Positions 1 through 10,073 of a DNA stretch of 64,000 nt are shown here, piece after piece; within the stretch, counting starts at the first letter, position 1; each line of letters begins with the position of its first letter. The DNA is from Ferribacterium limneticum (lineage in GTDB: Bacteria > Pseudomonadota > Gammaproteobacteria > Burkholderiales > Rhodocyclaceae). Under the pieces are notes generated by a model. The model was not told where the DNA came from. It saw only the letters and a list, made by a program, of their open reading frames with translations, and made no database searches. Location: the NCBI RefSeq assembly GCF_020510585.1, contig NZ_CP075190.1, positions 1,054,501-1,118,500 of the forward strand, in the 5' to 3' direction. The translations under genes were made by a program, and so were the position numbers.

Positions 1-3000
1 CTGGGCGGGATGACCGCTCGTCTCGCGCCTCAGGATGCCTTCAAACAGGCTGGTGTCGATTTCGCCTCTGTTTTGATGGACCTCCGGTTCACCGTCGAGA
101 AGCGCCCCAATGGGCAGTCGGTGGTCAAGGTGAGTTCGTTCAAGCCGATCAACGAACCCTTCCTGGATTTTCTGGTTGAGCTGAACTGGCCGGCCGGCCG
201 CCTGGTTCGCGAATACACCTTCCTCCTGGATCCACCGGAAATGATGGCTTCCCAGTCGTCGCGCCCGGTTGCCGAGGCGCGGGTCGTGGAGACGGTGCGC
301 GGAGGCGGTTACGCTGGTGAGTCAAGGTCGGTACCAGTCAAGGCTGCGCCTGCACCCCGTCCTGCTCCGGCTCCCAAGCTTGCGGCCGAGCCCAAGCAGA
401 AACCGGAGAGTGCCGGGGCTCATGTTGTGAAGCAGGGCGAAACGCTGCGCAAGATTGCTGCCGAAAACAAGTATGAGGGGGTTTCCCTCGAGCAGATGCT
501 GATTGGTTTGTTCCAGCGCAATCCGGATGCCTTCGTAGCCCAGAATGTCAATCGCCTTAAAGCTGGCGCCATTCTGAATATTCCCGAACAGTCTGCGGTC
601 GAGTCGGTCTCGCCGGCCGAAGCAAGAAAAGTCTATGTCGCCCAGGCGCGTGACTGGAATGACTATCGGCAAAAGCTGGCCGCTTCCACGGCCAGGACGC
701 CAACTGCGGACGGTGCGTCAACCCAGACCAGCGCCGGAAAAATCACGGCCAAGGTAGAAGAGAAAGCCGCGCCGGCCGAGCAGTCCAAGGATCAGGTCAA
801 GGTGGCACGCACCGATCCGGCAGCCAAGGGTGTTGCTGCCGGCAAGGCGGCCGAGACGGCTGATCAGTTAGCCAAGGACAAGGCGCTCAAGGAAGCGCAG
901 GATCGCCTGCAGACACTGGAAAAGAACGTCAATGAGTTGCAAAAGCTTCTGGAGATGAAGAACCAGAAGCTGGCTGAACTGCAGCAACCGCCTGCCAAGA
1001 AGGAAGAGCCCAAGGCGGTTGAGGCGGTGAAGCCTGTCGAGGTAGCCAAGCCGGTCGAGCCGAAGGTGGTGGAGGCTCCCAAGCCGGTAGAGCCGCCGAA
1101 GGCCCCCGAGGTTGCCAAGCCCGTTGAGGAAGCAAAGCCGGTCGAACCACCAAAACCCGTCGAAGCTCCGAAGCCGGAGGCGCCGAAGGTGGCGGCTCCT
1201 GTGCCGACGCCTGAGCCGGAACCCGAACCCGAGCCGAGCTTCGTAGACTCCTTGCTCGAAGACCCGCTTCCCCTGGTTGGCGGCGGCGGAGTTCTTGCCC
1301 TGCTGGCCGGCTACTTCCTGTACAACCGTCGGCGTACCCGGAGCGCGTCTGTTGAAACGACGGCGCTGCCGATGCCGTCCAGCCTTGGTCCCAATTCCGT
1401 ATTCCGCATGACGGGTGGCCAGAGCATTGATACGGGCAATACCCCGCCGCAGACTGGCGAGTTCAGCCAGACCGGTCCGGGCACGATCGATACCGATGAG
1501 GTTGATCCGGTTGCCGAGGCTGATGTGTACATGGCCTATGGCCGTGATACCCAGGCTGAGGAAATCCTTCTTGAAGCATTGCAGAAGGATCCGCAACGCA
1601 CCGCCATCCACGCCAAGCTGCTGGAAATTTACGCCAACCGTCACAGCGTGAAGCAGTTTGAAACGCTGGCTGGCGAGTTGTATGCCCAGACAGCCGGTGT
1701 TGGCCCGGATTGGGCAAAAGTTGCGCTACTTGGCTTGGGCCTCGATCCGAACAATCCGCTATATTCAGCCTCGCATGCTCAGTCTGCACCGGAGATGTCG
1801 GCTGAGCCGGAAGCGCCGATGGCCGACGCTTCTGTTGATATTCCTGCCGATCTACCCTCGACGATGCCAGAGTCGCTGGCGACTTTCCCTGAGCCGGAGC
1901 TTGAGCCCGAAGCAGAGGCTGTCCCTGCGGCGCTCGATCTGTCGGATGATTTCGAGCATGACACCTTGGTTCTCCCGAAAGAGCCGGAGCCGCAGGCCGA
2001 AAATGAGGCCGCAGCCGAGACTCTGGACCTCGGGCAGGATGCAATGACACTTGACTTTGATCTTGGCGCGGAGACGATTGCTCCCGAGATCAAGAGCCAA
2101 ATCGCCGCGGATGCTGAGGCTGAGCCGTATACCGATACCGTGGTTTCGGTGAGTGATTCGGATGCCCTCGATTTCGATCTGGGTAGCGAGCTGGCACCAG
2201 CTGCTGGCGTGGAGGTGGTTCCGCCGGAAGAGCCGAGCGATACCGGTCTGGATCTCGATTTCAACGTTGCCGAGCAAGCGCTGGTTGAAGAGGAGCCTGC
2301 TGCATCGGCGCCTGATTTTTCTCCGGACGGTACTCTGGTGATGCCGTCGGCGGTCGCTGAAATGGCCGACGATCTTGATGTCGGTCTGGGCACCTGGGTT
2401 GGTGGAGAAGAGTTGCCCGAAGAGCTGCGAGCCGAGGTTCCACATCAGGACGAGCCGCAGGCTGTCGAACTCGGTCACGATGCGGACGCGGCGATGTCCA
2501 GGACCGTGGTCAATCAGGTGGCCGGCACGGATACACTGATCGATTCGAATATCCTTAATTTTGGCGGTGATGATCACAATGCCAAGTTGGCTGACACCGT
2601 GGTCAACGCCGGTATTGTTGATAGCGACTCGCTGGAGTTCGATGTCAAGCTGACTGACTCGATGTTCCTTGGCCAGCCCATGGGAACGCAGGAGTTTGAT
2701 ATCGGTTCGATCAATCTCGATCTTTCCGAGCCACCGGAGGCAGCGCCAACTGCGCCAGCTGAGGTGAGTGCCGCTCCGGCTGAAATGGCGCCGCTTGATG
2801 CGCCATCGGCTGACGGTGCTGTAGCTGACGAGGCGCCGGTGCACAACGAGCAGTGGGAAGAGGTCAATACCAAGCTGGATCTGGCCAAGGCCTATGAAGA
2901 AATGGGCGATCTCGAAGGGGCTCGCGAGCTGCTGCAGGAAGTGGTTGGCGAGGGCTCGATTGATCTGGTTGAACAGGCTCGCACGATACTCGGCCGCATA

Positions 3001-3009
3001 GGCGGGTAG
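1..3009 (+). CDS. fimV: FimV-like polar hub protein, 5' end outside the window
   Basis: The frame is open from base 1, so the signal peptide and true start lie upstream; the ATG at 10 is internal. The visible N-terminus has the FimV family segment ending REYTFLLDPP. Then come a LysM peptidoglycan-binding domain (421-591), a coiled coil (about 865-990), a Pro/Lys/Glu/Val-rich linker (991-1245), one membrane span (1267-1325, followed by YNRRR) and a long acidic cytoplasmic region. A short TPR-like FimV C-terminal motif (LDLAKAYEEMGDLEGARELL, about 2875-2934) closes the protein. In this family the protein organises the cell pole and supports type IV pilus assembly and twitching. That fits the MSHA pilus locus 12 kb downstream, although fimV itself sits in the conserved fimV-truA-trpF neighbourhood. 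Family assignment is firm; the exact role here is inferred. Confidence 0.93.
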   Translation: MGGMTARLAPQDAFKQAGVDFASVLMDLRFTVEKRPNGQSVVKVSSFKPINEPFLDFLVELNWPAGRLVREYTFLLDPPEMMASQSSRPVAEARVVETVRGGGYAGESRSVPVKAAPAPRPAPAPKLAAEPKQKPESAGAHVVKQGETLRKIAAENKYEGVSLEQMLIGLFQRNPDAFVAQNVNRLKAGAILNIPEQSAVESVSPAEARKVYVAQARDWNDYRQKLAASTARTPTADGASTQTSAGKITAKVEEKAAPAEQSKDQVKVARTDPAAKGVAAGKAAETADQLAKDKALKEAQDRLQTLEKNVNELQKLLEMKNQKLAELQQPPAKKEEPKAVEAVKPVEVAKPVEPKVVEAPKPVEPPKAPEVAKPVEEAKPVEPPKPVEAPKPEAPKVAAPVPTPEPEPEPEPSFVDSLLEDPLPLVGGGGVLALLAGYFLYNRRRTRSASVETTALPMPSSLGPNSVFRMTGGQSIDTGNTPPQTGEFSQTGPGTIDTDEVDPVAEADVYMAYGRDTQAEEILLEALQKDPQRTAIHAKLLEIYANRHSVKQFETLAGELYAQTAGVGPDWAKVALLGLGLDPNNPLYSASHAQSAPEMSAEPEAPMADASVDIPADLPSTMPESLATFPEPELEPEAEAVPAALDLSDDFEHDTLVLPKEPEPQAENEAAAETLDLGQDAMTLDFDLGAETIAPEIKSQIAADAEAEPYTDTVVSVSDSDALDFDLGSELAPAAGVEVVPPEEPSDTGLDLDFNVAEQALVEEEPAASAPDFSPDGTLVMPSAVAEMADDLDVGLGTWVGGEELPEELRAEVPHQDEPQAVELGHDADAAMSRTVVNQVAGTDTLIDSNILNFGGDDHNAKLADTVVNAGIVDSDSLEFDVKLTDSMFLGQPMGTQEFDIGSINLDLSEPPEAAPTAPAEVSAAPAEMAPLDAPSADGAVADEAPVHNEQWEEVNTKLDLAKAYEEMGDLEGARELLQEVVGEGSIDLVEQARTILGRIGG

Positions 3010-3027
3010 AATTCAGGCTTGTGATCG

Positions 3028-3055
3028 GCACATGGCCCCGCAAGGGGCCGTGTGC
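3028..3055 (+). terminator. GC-rich hairpin after fimV (terminator or attenuator-like)
   Basis: GCACATGGCCCC (3028-3039), tetraloop GCAA, and GGGGCCGTGTGC (3044-3055) form a 12-bp stem with one G-U pair. No clear T-run follows, so intrinsic termination is uncertain. The hairpin lies between the fimV stop (3009) and the start of the CbiQ-like gene. Confidence 0.5.
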
Positions 3056-3072
3056 ATTTCGGGAGCCCGGTT

Positions 3073-3666
3073 TTGCATCCTTCTTGCGCATTGATCGTTT
3101 GGCTGGCAGCGGTTATCGGCGTTCAGTTCGTCGGCTATGCCGCCATGCTCCTGCTCGTAGCCGGTGCCTTGCTGCTGAACCCTGCCTTGCTTCGTCGCTG
3201 GTGGGTGTACATCAGGCGGGCGCGTTGGTTGTTGCTGACTCTCTGGTTGATTCTGGCCTACAACACGCCGGGCGAGGCTCTGCACGACCTGCCCTGGGCG
3301 CCAACCTTTGAAGGTGTGGCCGAAGCCAATTTGCAGGCCGCTCGTCTGGTGGCGATGCTGGCCTGCCTGGCCTGGCTGTTCCTGCATCTCGGCCACGAAG
3401 GGATGATTGCCGGCCTGTGGGGGCTGCTGCAGCCGGTTCGCGGGCTTGGCTTTGATAGCGAGCGTGTTGTCGTCCGTCTGTCGTTGGTGCTTGAGAACCT
3501 TCAGGAGCCTCCGGAAAAAGGGGCGTGGAAGCGGATGCTGGCGGCCCAGCCGTCTGACTCGTCCGGGCAGGAGTCTCTGCATTTGAGTCTGGCGCCATGG
3601 CATCTGCGCGACAGTTTGCTGGTGCTGGCCTCTGGCCTTGGCTTGATGGGAGCGGCATTGTTGTGA
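3073..3666 (+). CDS. CbiQ/EcfT-like membrane protein
   Basis: A 197-aa hydrophobic protein with about four to five membrane spans in its N-terminal two thirds and another near the C-terminus. Sequence pattern and length resemble the transmembrane (T) component of energy-coupling factor transporters, but the Ala-Arg-Gly coupling motif is not evident. I chose TTG 3073 because GGGAG lies 7 nt upstream; a GTG at 3052 is in frame but inside the upstream hairpin. The stop overlaps the truA GTG start (GTGA). No ABC ATPase or substrate-binding S component is nearby, so a transport function is a guess. It may be a membrane protein of unknown role conserved next to truA. Confidence 0.6.
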   Translation: MHPSCALIVWLAAVIGVQFVGYAAMLLLVAGALLLNPALLRRWWVYIRRARWLLLTLWLILAYNTPGEALHDLPWAPTFEGVAEANLQAARLVAMLACLAWLFLHLGHEGMIAGLWGLLQPVRGLGFDSERVVVRLSLVLENLQEPPEKGAWKRMLAAQPSDSSGQESLHLSLAPWHLRDSLLVLASGLGLMGAALL

Positions 3667-4451
3667 GAATTGCCTTGGGCGTCGAATACTGCGGTACTGC
3701 CTTTCATGGCTGGCAAAGTCAGGCCGGCGGCGGCACGGTGCAGGATGCGCTGGAGTCGGCGCTGCGCGAAATCGCCGGGATGCCGGTTGGCGTGATGTGT
3801 GCGGGACGGACCGACGCCGGCGTGCATGCGAGCCATCAGGTCGTGCATTTCGAGACTTCGGTCGAGCGTCCGCTGACGGCCTGGGTGCGTGGCGTCAATT
3901 CGAATTTGCCAGCAGGCGTTGCCGTGCGCTGGGCGCAGGCGGTGGACGACGAATTCCATGCGCGATTCAGCGCCCGTGGCCGGCGTTACCGCTATCTGCT
4001 GCTCAATCGGCCGCAGCGGCCGGGCTTGTGGGCGGGACGGGTTGGCTGGTTTCATGGAACGCTCGAACTGGCGGCGATGCAGGATGCCTGCGCCCGACTG
4101 CTCGGCGAGCATGATTTCTCGGCTTTTCGCGCTGCCGGGTGCCAGGCCAAATCACCGGTCAAGACGCTGGCGCGGGCTGATGTTCGGCAGTGCGGCAGCC
4201 TGTTCATCTTCGATTTCGAGGCCAGTGCCTTCCTGCATCACATGGTGCGCAATCTGGTCGGTACGCTGGTCTATATCGGCAAGGGGGCGCAGTCGCCCGG
4301 TTGGGTCGACGAGTTGTTGCAGATGCAGGACCGCAAGCTGGCGGCGCCGACGTTTTCGCCGGATGGCCTGTATTTCCGCGGCCCGATCTATGAACCGCAC
4401 TGGGGTCTGCCCGATCCGGACGACGATTTTCTCGATGGGCTGTTGAAATAA
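3663..4451 (+). CDS. truA: tRNA pseudouridine(38-40) synthase TruA
   Basis: Converts uridines 38, 39 and 40 of the tRNA anticodon stem-loop to pseudouridine. The 262-aa length is normal for the family. The catalytic Asp sits in AGRTDAGVHA, and the substrate-loop pattern HDFSAFRAAGCQAKSPVKT and the C-terminal FLHHMVRNLVGTL motif are intact. The GTG start at 3663 overlaps the preceding stop and gives the expected N-terminus VRIALGVEYCGTAFHGW. It is the third gene of the conserved fimV-truA-trpF cluster. Confidence 0.95.
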   Translation: MRIALGVEYCGTAFHGWQSQAGGGTVQDALESALREIAGMPVGVMCAGRTDAGVHASHQVVHFETSVERPLTAWVRGVNSNLPAGVAVRWAQAVDDEFHARFSARGRRYRYLLLNRPQRPGLWAGRVGWFHGTLELAAMQDACARLLGEHDFSAFRAAGCQAKSPVKTLARADVRQCGSLFIFDFEASAFLHHMVRNLVGTLVYIGKGAQSPGWVDELLQMQDRKLAAPTFSPDGLYFRGPIYEPHWGLPDPDDDFLDGLLK

Positions 4452-4483
4452 TGCTTTCGGGCCAAATTTTCATTCAAGCAGCG

Positions 4484-4520
4484 ATTTCAATTTTGGCCGT
4501 TTTTTCAGGTTGACCGTAGG
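4484..4520 (+). repeat. Dispersed 36-bp element, copy 1
   Basis: The copy reads ATTTCAATTTTGGC, CG, then TTTTTTCAGGTTGACCGTAG, in the direction of transcription. It lies between truA (stop 4451) and trpF (ATG 4533). The terminal GTAGGA falls close to where a ribosome binding site for trpF would be. Just upstream, GGGCCAAA (4469-4476) can pair with TTTGGCC inside the element, giving a hairpin followed by a T-run. Confidence 0.85.
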
Positions 4521-4532
4521 AATGAAGAATTC

Positions 4533-5159
4533 ATGAAAACACGGATCAAAATCTGTGGTCTGACCCGCGAAGAGGATGTCGACGCGGCGGTGGCGGCTGG
4601 TGCCGATGCGATCGGCTTTGTCTTCTATCCGCCCAGCCCGCGCTACGTCACTCCGCAGCGGGCGGCCGAACTGGCCAAGCGAATTCCGCCTTTTGTCGAT
4701 GTCGTCGGCCTGTTCGTGAACGAAGCGCCGGACGTCGTACGAGCGGCCTGCGAGGCCCTGCCCATCAACGTCCTGCAGTTTCACGGCGACGAGGATGCTG
4801 CCTATTGCCGCCAGTTCGCCCGGCCCTATCTGCGGGCGGCACGAGTGAGGCCGGGGCTTGATCTGGTAGAATTCGCCGGCTCGTTTCCCGACGCCCGGGG
4901 TCTGTTGCTGGATGCCTTTGTCGAGGGCTACGGTGGCGGTGGCCATGTCTTTGACTGGACGCTGATTCCGCCGAATCTCCCATCGTATCTGGTGCTTTCC
5001 GGCGGATTGACCGCAGACAACGTCGGCGATGCCGTGCGGCGCGTGCGCCCGGTGGCCGTCGATGTCTCGTCTGGCGTCGAAGCGGGCAAGGGAATCAAGG
5101 ATCACTCGAAAATCGCTGCCTTCGTGGCGGCTGTACGGAAAGCCGATGAGTCAATATAA
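4533..5159 (+). CDS. trpF: Phosphoribosylanthranilate isomerase
   Basis: Isomerises phosphoribosylanthranilate to CdRP in tryptophan synthesis. It is a 208-aa TIM barrel with the family N-terminus [12 protein letters not shown] (catalytic Cys in KICGLT), the HGDED segment and a C-terminal [13 protein letters not shown] phosphate-binding motif. ATG 4533 is the only good start. The 3' end overlaps trpB by 14 nt, so the two are translationally coupled. Confidence 0.97.
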   Translation: MKTRIKICGLTREEDVDAAVAAGADAIGFVFYPPSPRYVTPQRAAELAKRIPPFVDVVGLFVNEAPDVVRAACEALPINVLQFHGDEDAAYCRQFARPYLRAARVRPGLDLVEFAGSFPDARGLLLDAFVEGYGGGGHVFDWTLIPPNLPSYLVLSGGLTADNVGDAVRRVRPVAVDVSSGVEAGKGIKDHSKIAAFVAAVRKADESI

Positions 5160-6345
5160 CTTCCCCGACGCCAAGGGCCATTTTGGCCCTTACGGTGGCG
5201 TCTTCGTGGCCGAGACGCTGTTTGGCGCGCTCGATGAATTGAAGGAAGCCTACGCCGCAGCGCAGGCCGATCCGGCCTTCCGGGCCGAATACGAATACGA
5301 GCTCAAACATTTTGTCGGCCGTCCGTCGCCGATCTACCACGCCAAACGCTGGTCGGAAATGCTTGGTGGCGCCCAGATCTACCTGAAGCGTGAAGACCTC
5401 AACCACACCGGTGCCCACAAGGTTAACAACTGCATCGGCCAGGCCATGCTGGCCAAGCGCATGGGCAAGCCGCGCGTCATCGCCGAAACGGGCGCCGGCC
5501 AGCACGGCGTCGCCACGGCCACAGTCGCTGCCCGCTACGGCATGGAGTGCGTGGTCTATATGGGCAGCGAGGACGTCAAGCGTCAGGCGGCAAACGTCTA
5601 TCGCATGAAGCTGCTCGGCGCCACCGTCGTTCCGGTCGAATCCGGCTCGAAGACACTCAAGGACGCGCTCAATGAAGCGATGCGCGACTGGGTCACCAAC
5701 ATCCACAACACCTTCTACATCATTGGTACGGTCGCCGGTCCGCATCCGTATCCGATGCTGGTCCGCGATTTTCAGAAAATCATCGGCGAAGAATGCCTGG
5801 TTCAGATGCCGGAAATGACCGGCCGTCAGCCCGATGCGGTGATTGCCTGCGTCGGTGGTGGTTCCAACGCGATGGGAATTTTTTATCCCTACATCAACGT
5901 CGAGGGCGTTCGCCTGATCGGCGTCGAAGCCGCCGGTGACGGCATGGAAACCGGCCGCCACTCGGCCTCACTGACCGCTGGCGTGCCCGGCGTGCTGCAT
6001 GGCAACCGGACCTACCTGTTGCAGGATGAAGACGGCCAGATCATCGAAACTCATTCGATTTCGGCTGGTCTGGACTACCCGGGCGTCGGTCCGGAGCACG
6101 CTTGGCTCAAGGATATCGGCCGTGCTGAATACCAGCCGATCGACGACAGCGAAGCGCTGGCCGCCTTCCACACCCTGTGCCGCATCGAAGGCATCATCCC
6201 GGCGCTCGAATCCAGCCATGCGCTGGCTTACGCCGCCAAACTGGCGCCGACGTTGCCGAAGGACAAGATTCTGCTGGTCAATCTCTCCGGCCGGGGTGAC
6301 AAGGACATGCACACCGTGGCCGAGAAGTCGGGGATCGTTTTCTGA
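5146..6345 (+). CDS. trpB: Tryptophan synthase beta chain
   Basis: PLP enzyme that condenses indole with serine to form tryptophan. The 399-aa product starts [18 protein letters not shown] and contains the PLP lysine in [21 protein letters not shown], and the phosphate-binding GGGSNA loop. The start at 5146 lies inside the 3' end of trpF; the longer open frame upstream is not TrpB-like. The stop overlaps the trpA ATG (TGATG). Confidence 0.98.
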   Translation: MSQYNFPDAKGHFGPYGGVFVAETLFGALDELKEAYAAAQADPAFRAEYEYELKHFVGRPSPIYHAKRWSEMLGGAQIYLKREDLNHTGAHKVNNCIGQAMLAKRMGKPRVIAETGAGQHGVATATVAARYGMECVVYMGSEDVKRQAANVYRMKLLGATVVPVESGSKTLKDALNEAMRDWVTNIHNTFYIIGTVAGPHPYPMLVRDFQKIIGEECLVQMPEMTGRQPDAVIACVGGGSNAMGIFYPYINVEGVRLIGVEAAGDGMETGRHSASLTAGVPGVLHGNRTYLLQDEDGQIIETHSISAGLDYPGVGPEHAWLKDIGRAEYQPIDDSEALAAFHTLCRIEGIIPALESSHALAYAAKLAPTLPKDKILLVNLSGRGDKDMHTVAEKSGIVF

Positions 6346-7151
6346 TGTCGCGCATAAAGACCGCTTTTGACCGGCTCAACGCCGAAGGCCGCAAGGCGCT
6401 GATTCCCTTCATCACAGCCGGCGATCCGGATGCCGCACTGACCCTGCCGCTCATGCAGGCGTTGGTCGAGGCCGGCGCCGATGTCATCGAACTCGGCGTG
6501 CCGTTCTCCGACCCGATGGCCGATGGCCCGACCATTCAGCGCGCCTCCGAACGCGCCCTGGCCAAGGGCATGACGCTGCGCAAGGTGCTGCAACTGGTCA
6601 GCGCCTTCCGTACGCTTGATGACAAAACGCCGGTTGTGCTGATGGGCTACGCCAATCCGATCGAGGCGATGGGCCTCGAGAAATTTGCCGAGAAGGCCGC
6701 GCAGTCCGGGGTCGATGGCGTACTCGTCGTCGATTACCCGCCCGAAGAAGCGGCCAGCTTTGGTGCTGCGATGAAGGCGCACGGCATGGATCCGATCTTC
6801 CTGCTGGCCCCGACTTCCAACGCCGAGCGCATCGCCCAGGTGGCCGAAATCGCCAGTGGCTACGTCTATTACGTCTCGCTGGCCGGCGTTACCGGTTCCG
6901 GCGCGCTCAACGTCGAGGCGGTGGCTGAGCGTCTGCCGCTGATCCGCGAAAAGACCGGTCTGCCGGTCGGGGTCGGTTTTGGCATCCGTGACGCGGCTAC
7001 CGCGGCTCGCATTGCCGCTATCGCCGACGCCGTTGTCGTCGGCAGCCGGATTATCGAAGAAATTGAAAAATCGACCGCGGAAACTGCCTGTGCCAACGTG
7101 AAAGCCTTGGTTGCAGACATTCGTCGCGGTGTGGATGAGGTGAAAAAATGA
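6345..7151 (+). CDS. trpA: Tryptophan synthase alpha chain
   Basis: Cleaves indole-3-glycerol phosphate to indole, which channels to TrpB. The 268-aa length is normal. Catalytic Glu lies in [16 protein letters not shown] and catalytic Asp in [11 protein letters not shown]. The glycerol-phosphate loop VGVGFGI is present near the C-terminus. It overlaps trpB by 1 nt and accD by 4 nt. Confidence 0.98.
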   Translation: MSRIKTAFDRLNAEGRKALIPFITAGDPDAALTLPLMQALVEAGADVIELGVPFSDPMADGPTIQRASERALAKGMTLRKVLQLVSAFRTLDDKTPVVLMGYANPIEAMGLEKFAEKAAQSGVDGVLVVDYPPEEAASFGAAMKAHGMDPIFLLAPTSNAERIAQVAEIASGYVYYVSLAGVTGSGALNVEAVAERLPLIREKTGLPVGVGFGIRDAATAARIAAIADAVVVGSRIIEEIEKSTAETACANVKALVADIRRGVDEVKK

Positions 7152-8017
7152 GCTGGCTGACCAAACTGCTGCCCCCCAAGATCAAGCGCGAGCAAGGCGC
7201 CCAGCGCCGCGGCAACCTGCCGGAAGGCCTGTGGAGCAAGTGCCCGTCCTGCGAGGCAGTGCTCTACGCGACCGATCTGGAAAACAACCTGCAGGTCTGC
7301 CCCAAGTGCGGCCACCACAACCGCCTGAATGCCCGCCAGCGCCTCGATATCCTGTTGGATGCCGAAGGCCGTTTCGAGATCGGCGCCGAGGTATTGCCGG
7401 TCGACAGCCTCAAATTCAAGGACTCCAAGCGCTATCCCGATCGTCTGATGGATGCCAATGAATCGAGCGGTGAAAGCGATTCGCTGGTCGTCCTGCAGGG
7501 TGCCATCAAGACCATGCCGGTCGTTGCTGCGGCCTTCGAGTTCGACTTCATGGGCGGCTCGATGGGCTCCGTGCTCGGCGAACGCTTCGTACGCGGCGTG
7601 CAAACCGCCGTCGAGCACAAGATGCCTTTCATCTGCATCACCGCATCCGGTGGCGCCCGCATGCAGGAAGGCTTGTTCTCGCTCATGCAGATGGCCAAGA
7701 CGACGGCCTCGCTGACCAAACTGTCCGAAGCCGGCCTGCCTTTTATCTCCATCCTGACCGACCCGACCATGGGCGGCGTTTCCGCCTCCTTCGCCTTTGT
7801 TGGCGACGTGGTCATTGCCGAACCCAAGGCGCTGATCGGCTTTGCCGGCCCGCGCGTCATCGAGCAGACCGTCCGCGAAACGCTGCCGGAAGGCTTCCAG
7901 CGCTCCGAGTTCATCATGGAAAAGGGCGCCATCGACATGATTGTCGACCGTCGCGAACTGCGCGATCAGGTCGCCCGCGTCCTGGCTCTGCTGCAAAAAC
8001 TGCCGGCTGCCGCTTGA
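7148..8017 (+). CDS. accD: Acetyl-CoA carboxylase carboxyltransferase beta subunit
   Basis: Transfers carboxyl from biotin carrier protein to acetyl-CoA, the first step of fatty acid synthesis. The 289-aa product has an N-terminal zinc ribbon (CPSC and [10 protein letters not shown]) and the crotonase-fold oxyanion region ([22 protein letters not shown]). ATGA overlap with trpA; the stop overlaps the folC TTG start. A trp-accD-folC arrangement is conserved in beta- and gammaproteobacteria. Confidence 0.97.
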   Translation: MSWLTKLLPPKIKREQGAQRRGNLPEGLWSKCPSCEAVLYATDLENNLQVCPKCGHHNRLNARQRLDILLDAEGRFEIGAEVLPVDSLKFKDSKRYPDRLMDANESSGESDSLVVLQGAIKTMPVVAAAFEFDFMGGSMGSVLGERFVRGVQTAVEHKMPFICITASGGARMQEGLFSLMQMAKTTASLTKLSEAGLPFISILTDPTMGGVSASFAFVGDVVIAEPKALIGFAGPRVIEQTVRETLPEGFQRSEFIMEKGAIDMIVDRRELRDQVARVLALLQKLPAAA

Positions 8018-9324
8018 AGACACTCGAAGACTGGCTGGCTCACCTCGAAGGCCTGCACCCGAAAGGTCAGGCCGGCATCGAGCTGGGCCTCGACCGTATC
8101 CGGCAGGTCAAGGATGCCCTGGGACAGACCCAACACTGCCCGGTCATCGTGGTCGGTGGCACCAACGGCAAGGGCTCGACCTGCGCCTATCTCGAAAACA
8201 TCATCGACCGCGCCGGCTACAAGGTCGGCTGCTACACCTCGCCGCACCTGTTGGCTTACAACGAGCGGGTGCGCCTGAACGGTCGATCAGTGAGCGATGA
8301 GGCCTTGTGTGCCGCCTTCGCTCGCGTCGAAGGTGCTCGCCAACAGGCCGGCAACGTCGCGCTGACCTATTTCGAATTCGGTACGCTGGCCGCCTGGGAA
8401 GTCTTTGCCGAAGCCGGTGTTGAAGCAGCCGTCCTCGAAGTCGGCCTCGGTGGGCGCCTCGATGCGGTCAACGCCTACGAACCCGATGTTTCCATCGTCA
8501 CTACCGTGGCCCTCGATCACACCGACTGGCTGGGGCCGGATCGCGAAAGCATCGGCTTCGAAAAGGCCGGCATCTACCGCGCCGGCAAGCTGGCCTTGTG
8601 TGCCGACCCGAATCCGCCACAAAGCCTGCTAGCCCACGCCGCAGCCATTGGCGCCGATCTGCGCCTGATCGGTCGCGATTTCGGCTTCGAGCGGCCGGCT
8701 GCCGAAACCAACGAAAACCGCCTGCAATGGCGCTGGTGGTGCCTTTCCGGCGGCCAGCTAATCAAGCGTGCGCTGGCCTATCCCGGCCTGCGCGGCCCGA
8801 CCCAACTCTACAATGCAGCTGTCGCCCTGGCTGCGCTTGATGCGCTCGGCGACAAGCTGCCGGTGACCATGCAGGCCATCCGTCCCGGCATGATCGAAAC
8901 CGAACTGCCCGGGCGCTTTCAGGTTGTTCCCGGCAAGCCTGCTATCGTCCTCGATGTTGGCCACAATCCACAGGCGATCCGGGTGCTTGCCGACAATCTG
9001 TCGAGCATGGGCTTTTTCGACCGGACCTTCGCTGTGCTTGGCATGTTGAGCGACAAGGATATCGTCGGCGCGCTGGCCCCCTTGAAGGGTAAGGTTGATG
9101 TCTGGCATCTGGCGACACTGGCTGGTCCGCGAGGAACCAGCGCCGAGACGCTGGCCGGGATCATTGCCGAAACAGTGCTCGGTGGCGAGGTGGTTTGCCA
9201 CCCCTCCGCGCAGGCTGCCATGCAAGCAGCCAAGGGGCAGGCCGCTGAAAGTGATAGAATCCTCGCCTTTGGATCCTTCTACACGGTAGCCGGAGCGCTA
9301 GAAACGCTACGGAAAAGACCCTAG
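8014..9324 (+). CDS. folC: Dihydrofolate synthase / folylpolyglutamate synthase
   Basis: Adds glutamate to dihydropteroate and extends the polyglutamate tail of folates. The 436-aa product has the ATP-binding loop [14 protein letters not shown], the TSPHL motif, [12 protein letters not shown] and the DVGHNP motif of the Mur ligase-like family. The start is TTG at 8014 in a TTGA overlap with accD; no stronger start is nearby. The next gene begins 2 nt after the stop. Confidence 0.96.
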   Translation: MKTLEDWLAHLEGLHPKGQAGIELGLDRIRQVKDALGQTQHCPVIVVGGTNGKGSTCAYLENIIDRAGYKVGCYTSPHLLAYNERVRLNGRSVSDEALCAAFARVEGARQQAGNVALTYFEFGTLAAWEVFAEAGVEAAVLEVGLGGRLDAVNAYEPDVSIVTTVALDHTDWLGPDRESIGFEKAGIYRAGKLALCADPNPPQSLLAHAAAIGADLRLIGRDFGFERPAAETNENRLQWRWWCLSGGQLIKRALAYPGLRGPTQLYNAAVALAALDALGDKLPVTMQAIRPGMIETELPGRFQVVPGKPAIVLDVGHNPQAIRVLADNLSSMGFFDRTFAVLGMLSDKDIVGALAPLKGKVDVWHLATLAGPRGTSAETLAGIIAETVLGGEVVCHPSAQAAMQAAKGQAAESDRILAFGSFYTVAGALETLRKRP

Positions 9325-9326
9325 TC

Positions 9327-10073
9327 ATGGACGACAACGACGCCCAGTTGCACCTCAAGAAACGCGCCCGCCGCCGTCTGGTCGGGGCGATATTCTTCGT
9401 ATCCGTGGTTGCCGTTGTGCTGCCCATGGTGATGGATCACGAACCGCGCCAGACCGTGCAGGATGTCGAAATCCGTATTCCAGGGCAGGACGAAAAGCCG
9501 TTTGCGCCGAAATTTGCTGCTGCACCGGTAGAGAGAGCCGCGCCAAAGATTGTCGAGACCCCTGTGGTGCCGCCGGCCGTGGCTACTCCGGAGGCCGTCG
9601 TGGCCGAGCCGGCAGTCAAGCCGACAGCCCGCGTTGTCGAGGTCGCCAAGGATGCCAAGCCGACCGAGAAACCAGTTGAAAAACCGGCGGCCAAGCCGGA
9701 AAAAGCCCCCGAAAAACCGGCTGTAAAAGCCCCTGAAAAGCCGGCCGAAAAGCCGGTCGAGAAGCCCAAGGCCGACGATGCCAAGCGCGCTGCGGCGATT
9801 CTGGCCGGTCAGGCAGCCGAGACCAAGCCGGCCGCCAAAGGTGGTGAATATCTGGTTCTGATCGGTGCCTTTTCGAATGAGGCCAACGTCAAGAGCCTGA
9901 AGGCGAAGCTCAGCGAGGAAGGCATCAAGACTTTCAGCGAGCCGCTCGATACGCCGCAGGGCAAGAAAACCCGCGTTCGGGCCGGACCATTCGCCAGTCG
10001 CGAGGCGGCCGACAAGGCACTGGAAAAGATGAAGCGGATCGGTGTCAGCGGAGTCGTTGCGGCCAAGCCATGA
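9327..10073 (+). CDS. dedD: SPOR-domain cell division protein (DedD-like)
   Basis: A 248-aa protein with a short basic cytoplasmic N-terminus (KKRARRR), one membrane span (about residues 18-36), a long Lys/Pro/Ala/Glu linker with repeated KPxEKP units, and a C-terminal SPOR domain (about 173-248, starting EYLVLIGAFSN). SPOR domains bind denuded peptidoglycan at the septum. Position between folC and cvpA matches dedD in related genomes. The linker repeats are protein-level low complexity, not DNA repeats. Confidence 0.88.
   Translation: MDDNDAQLHLKKRARRRLVGAIFFVSVVAVVLPMVMDHEPRQTVQDVEIRIPGQDEKPFAPKFAAAPVERAAPKIVETPVVPPAVATPEAVVAEPAVKPTARVVEVAKDAKPTEKPVEKPAAKPEKAPEKPAVKAPEKPAEKPVEKPKADDAKRAAAILAGQAAETKPAAKGGEYLVLIGAFSNEANVKSLKAKLSEEGIKTFSEPLDTPQGKKTRVRAGPFASREAADKALEKMKRIGVSGVVAAKP

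Noticed and set aside
57..100. Partial match to the dispersed element inside fimV (CTCCGGTTCACCGTC)
   Set aside because: Only the short CCGGTT-ACCGT core agrees and the T-run half is absent. The bases encode the conserved FimV segment FTVEKRPNG, so this is probably chance.
9640..9790. Repeated KPxEKP units in dedD as a possible DNA repeat or CRISPR-like array
   Set aside because: The units vary at the DNA level and encode an in-frame low-complexity linker typical of SPOR proteins.
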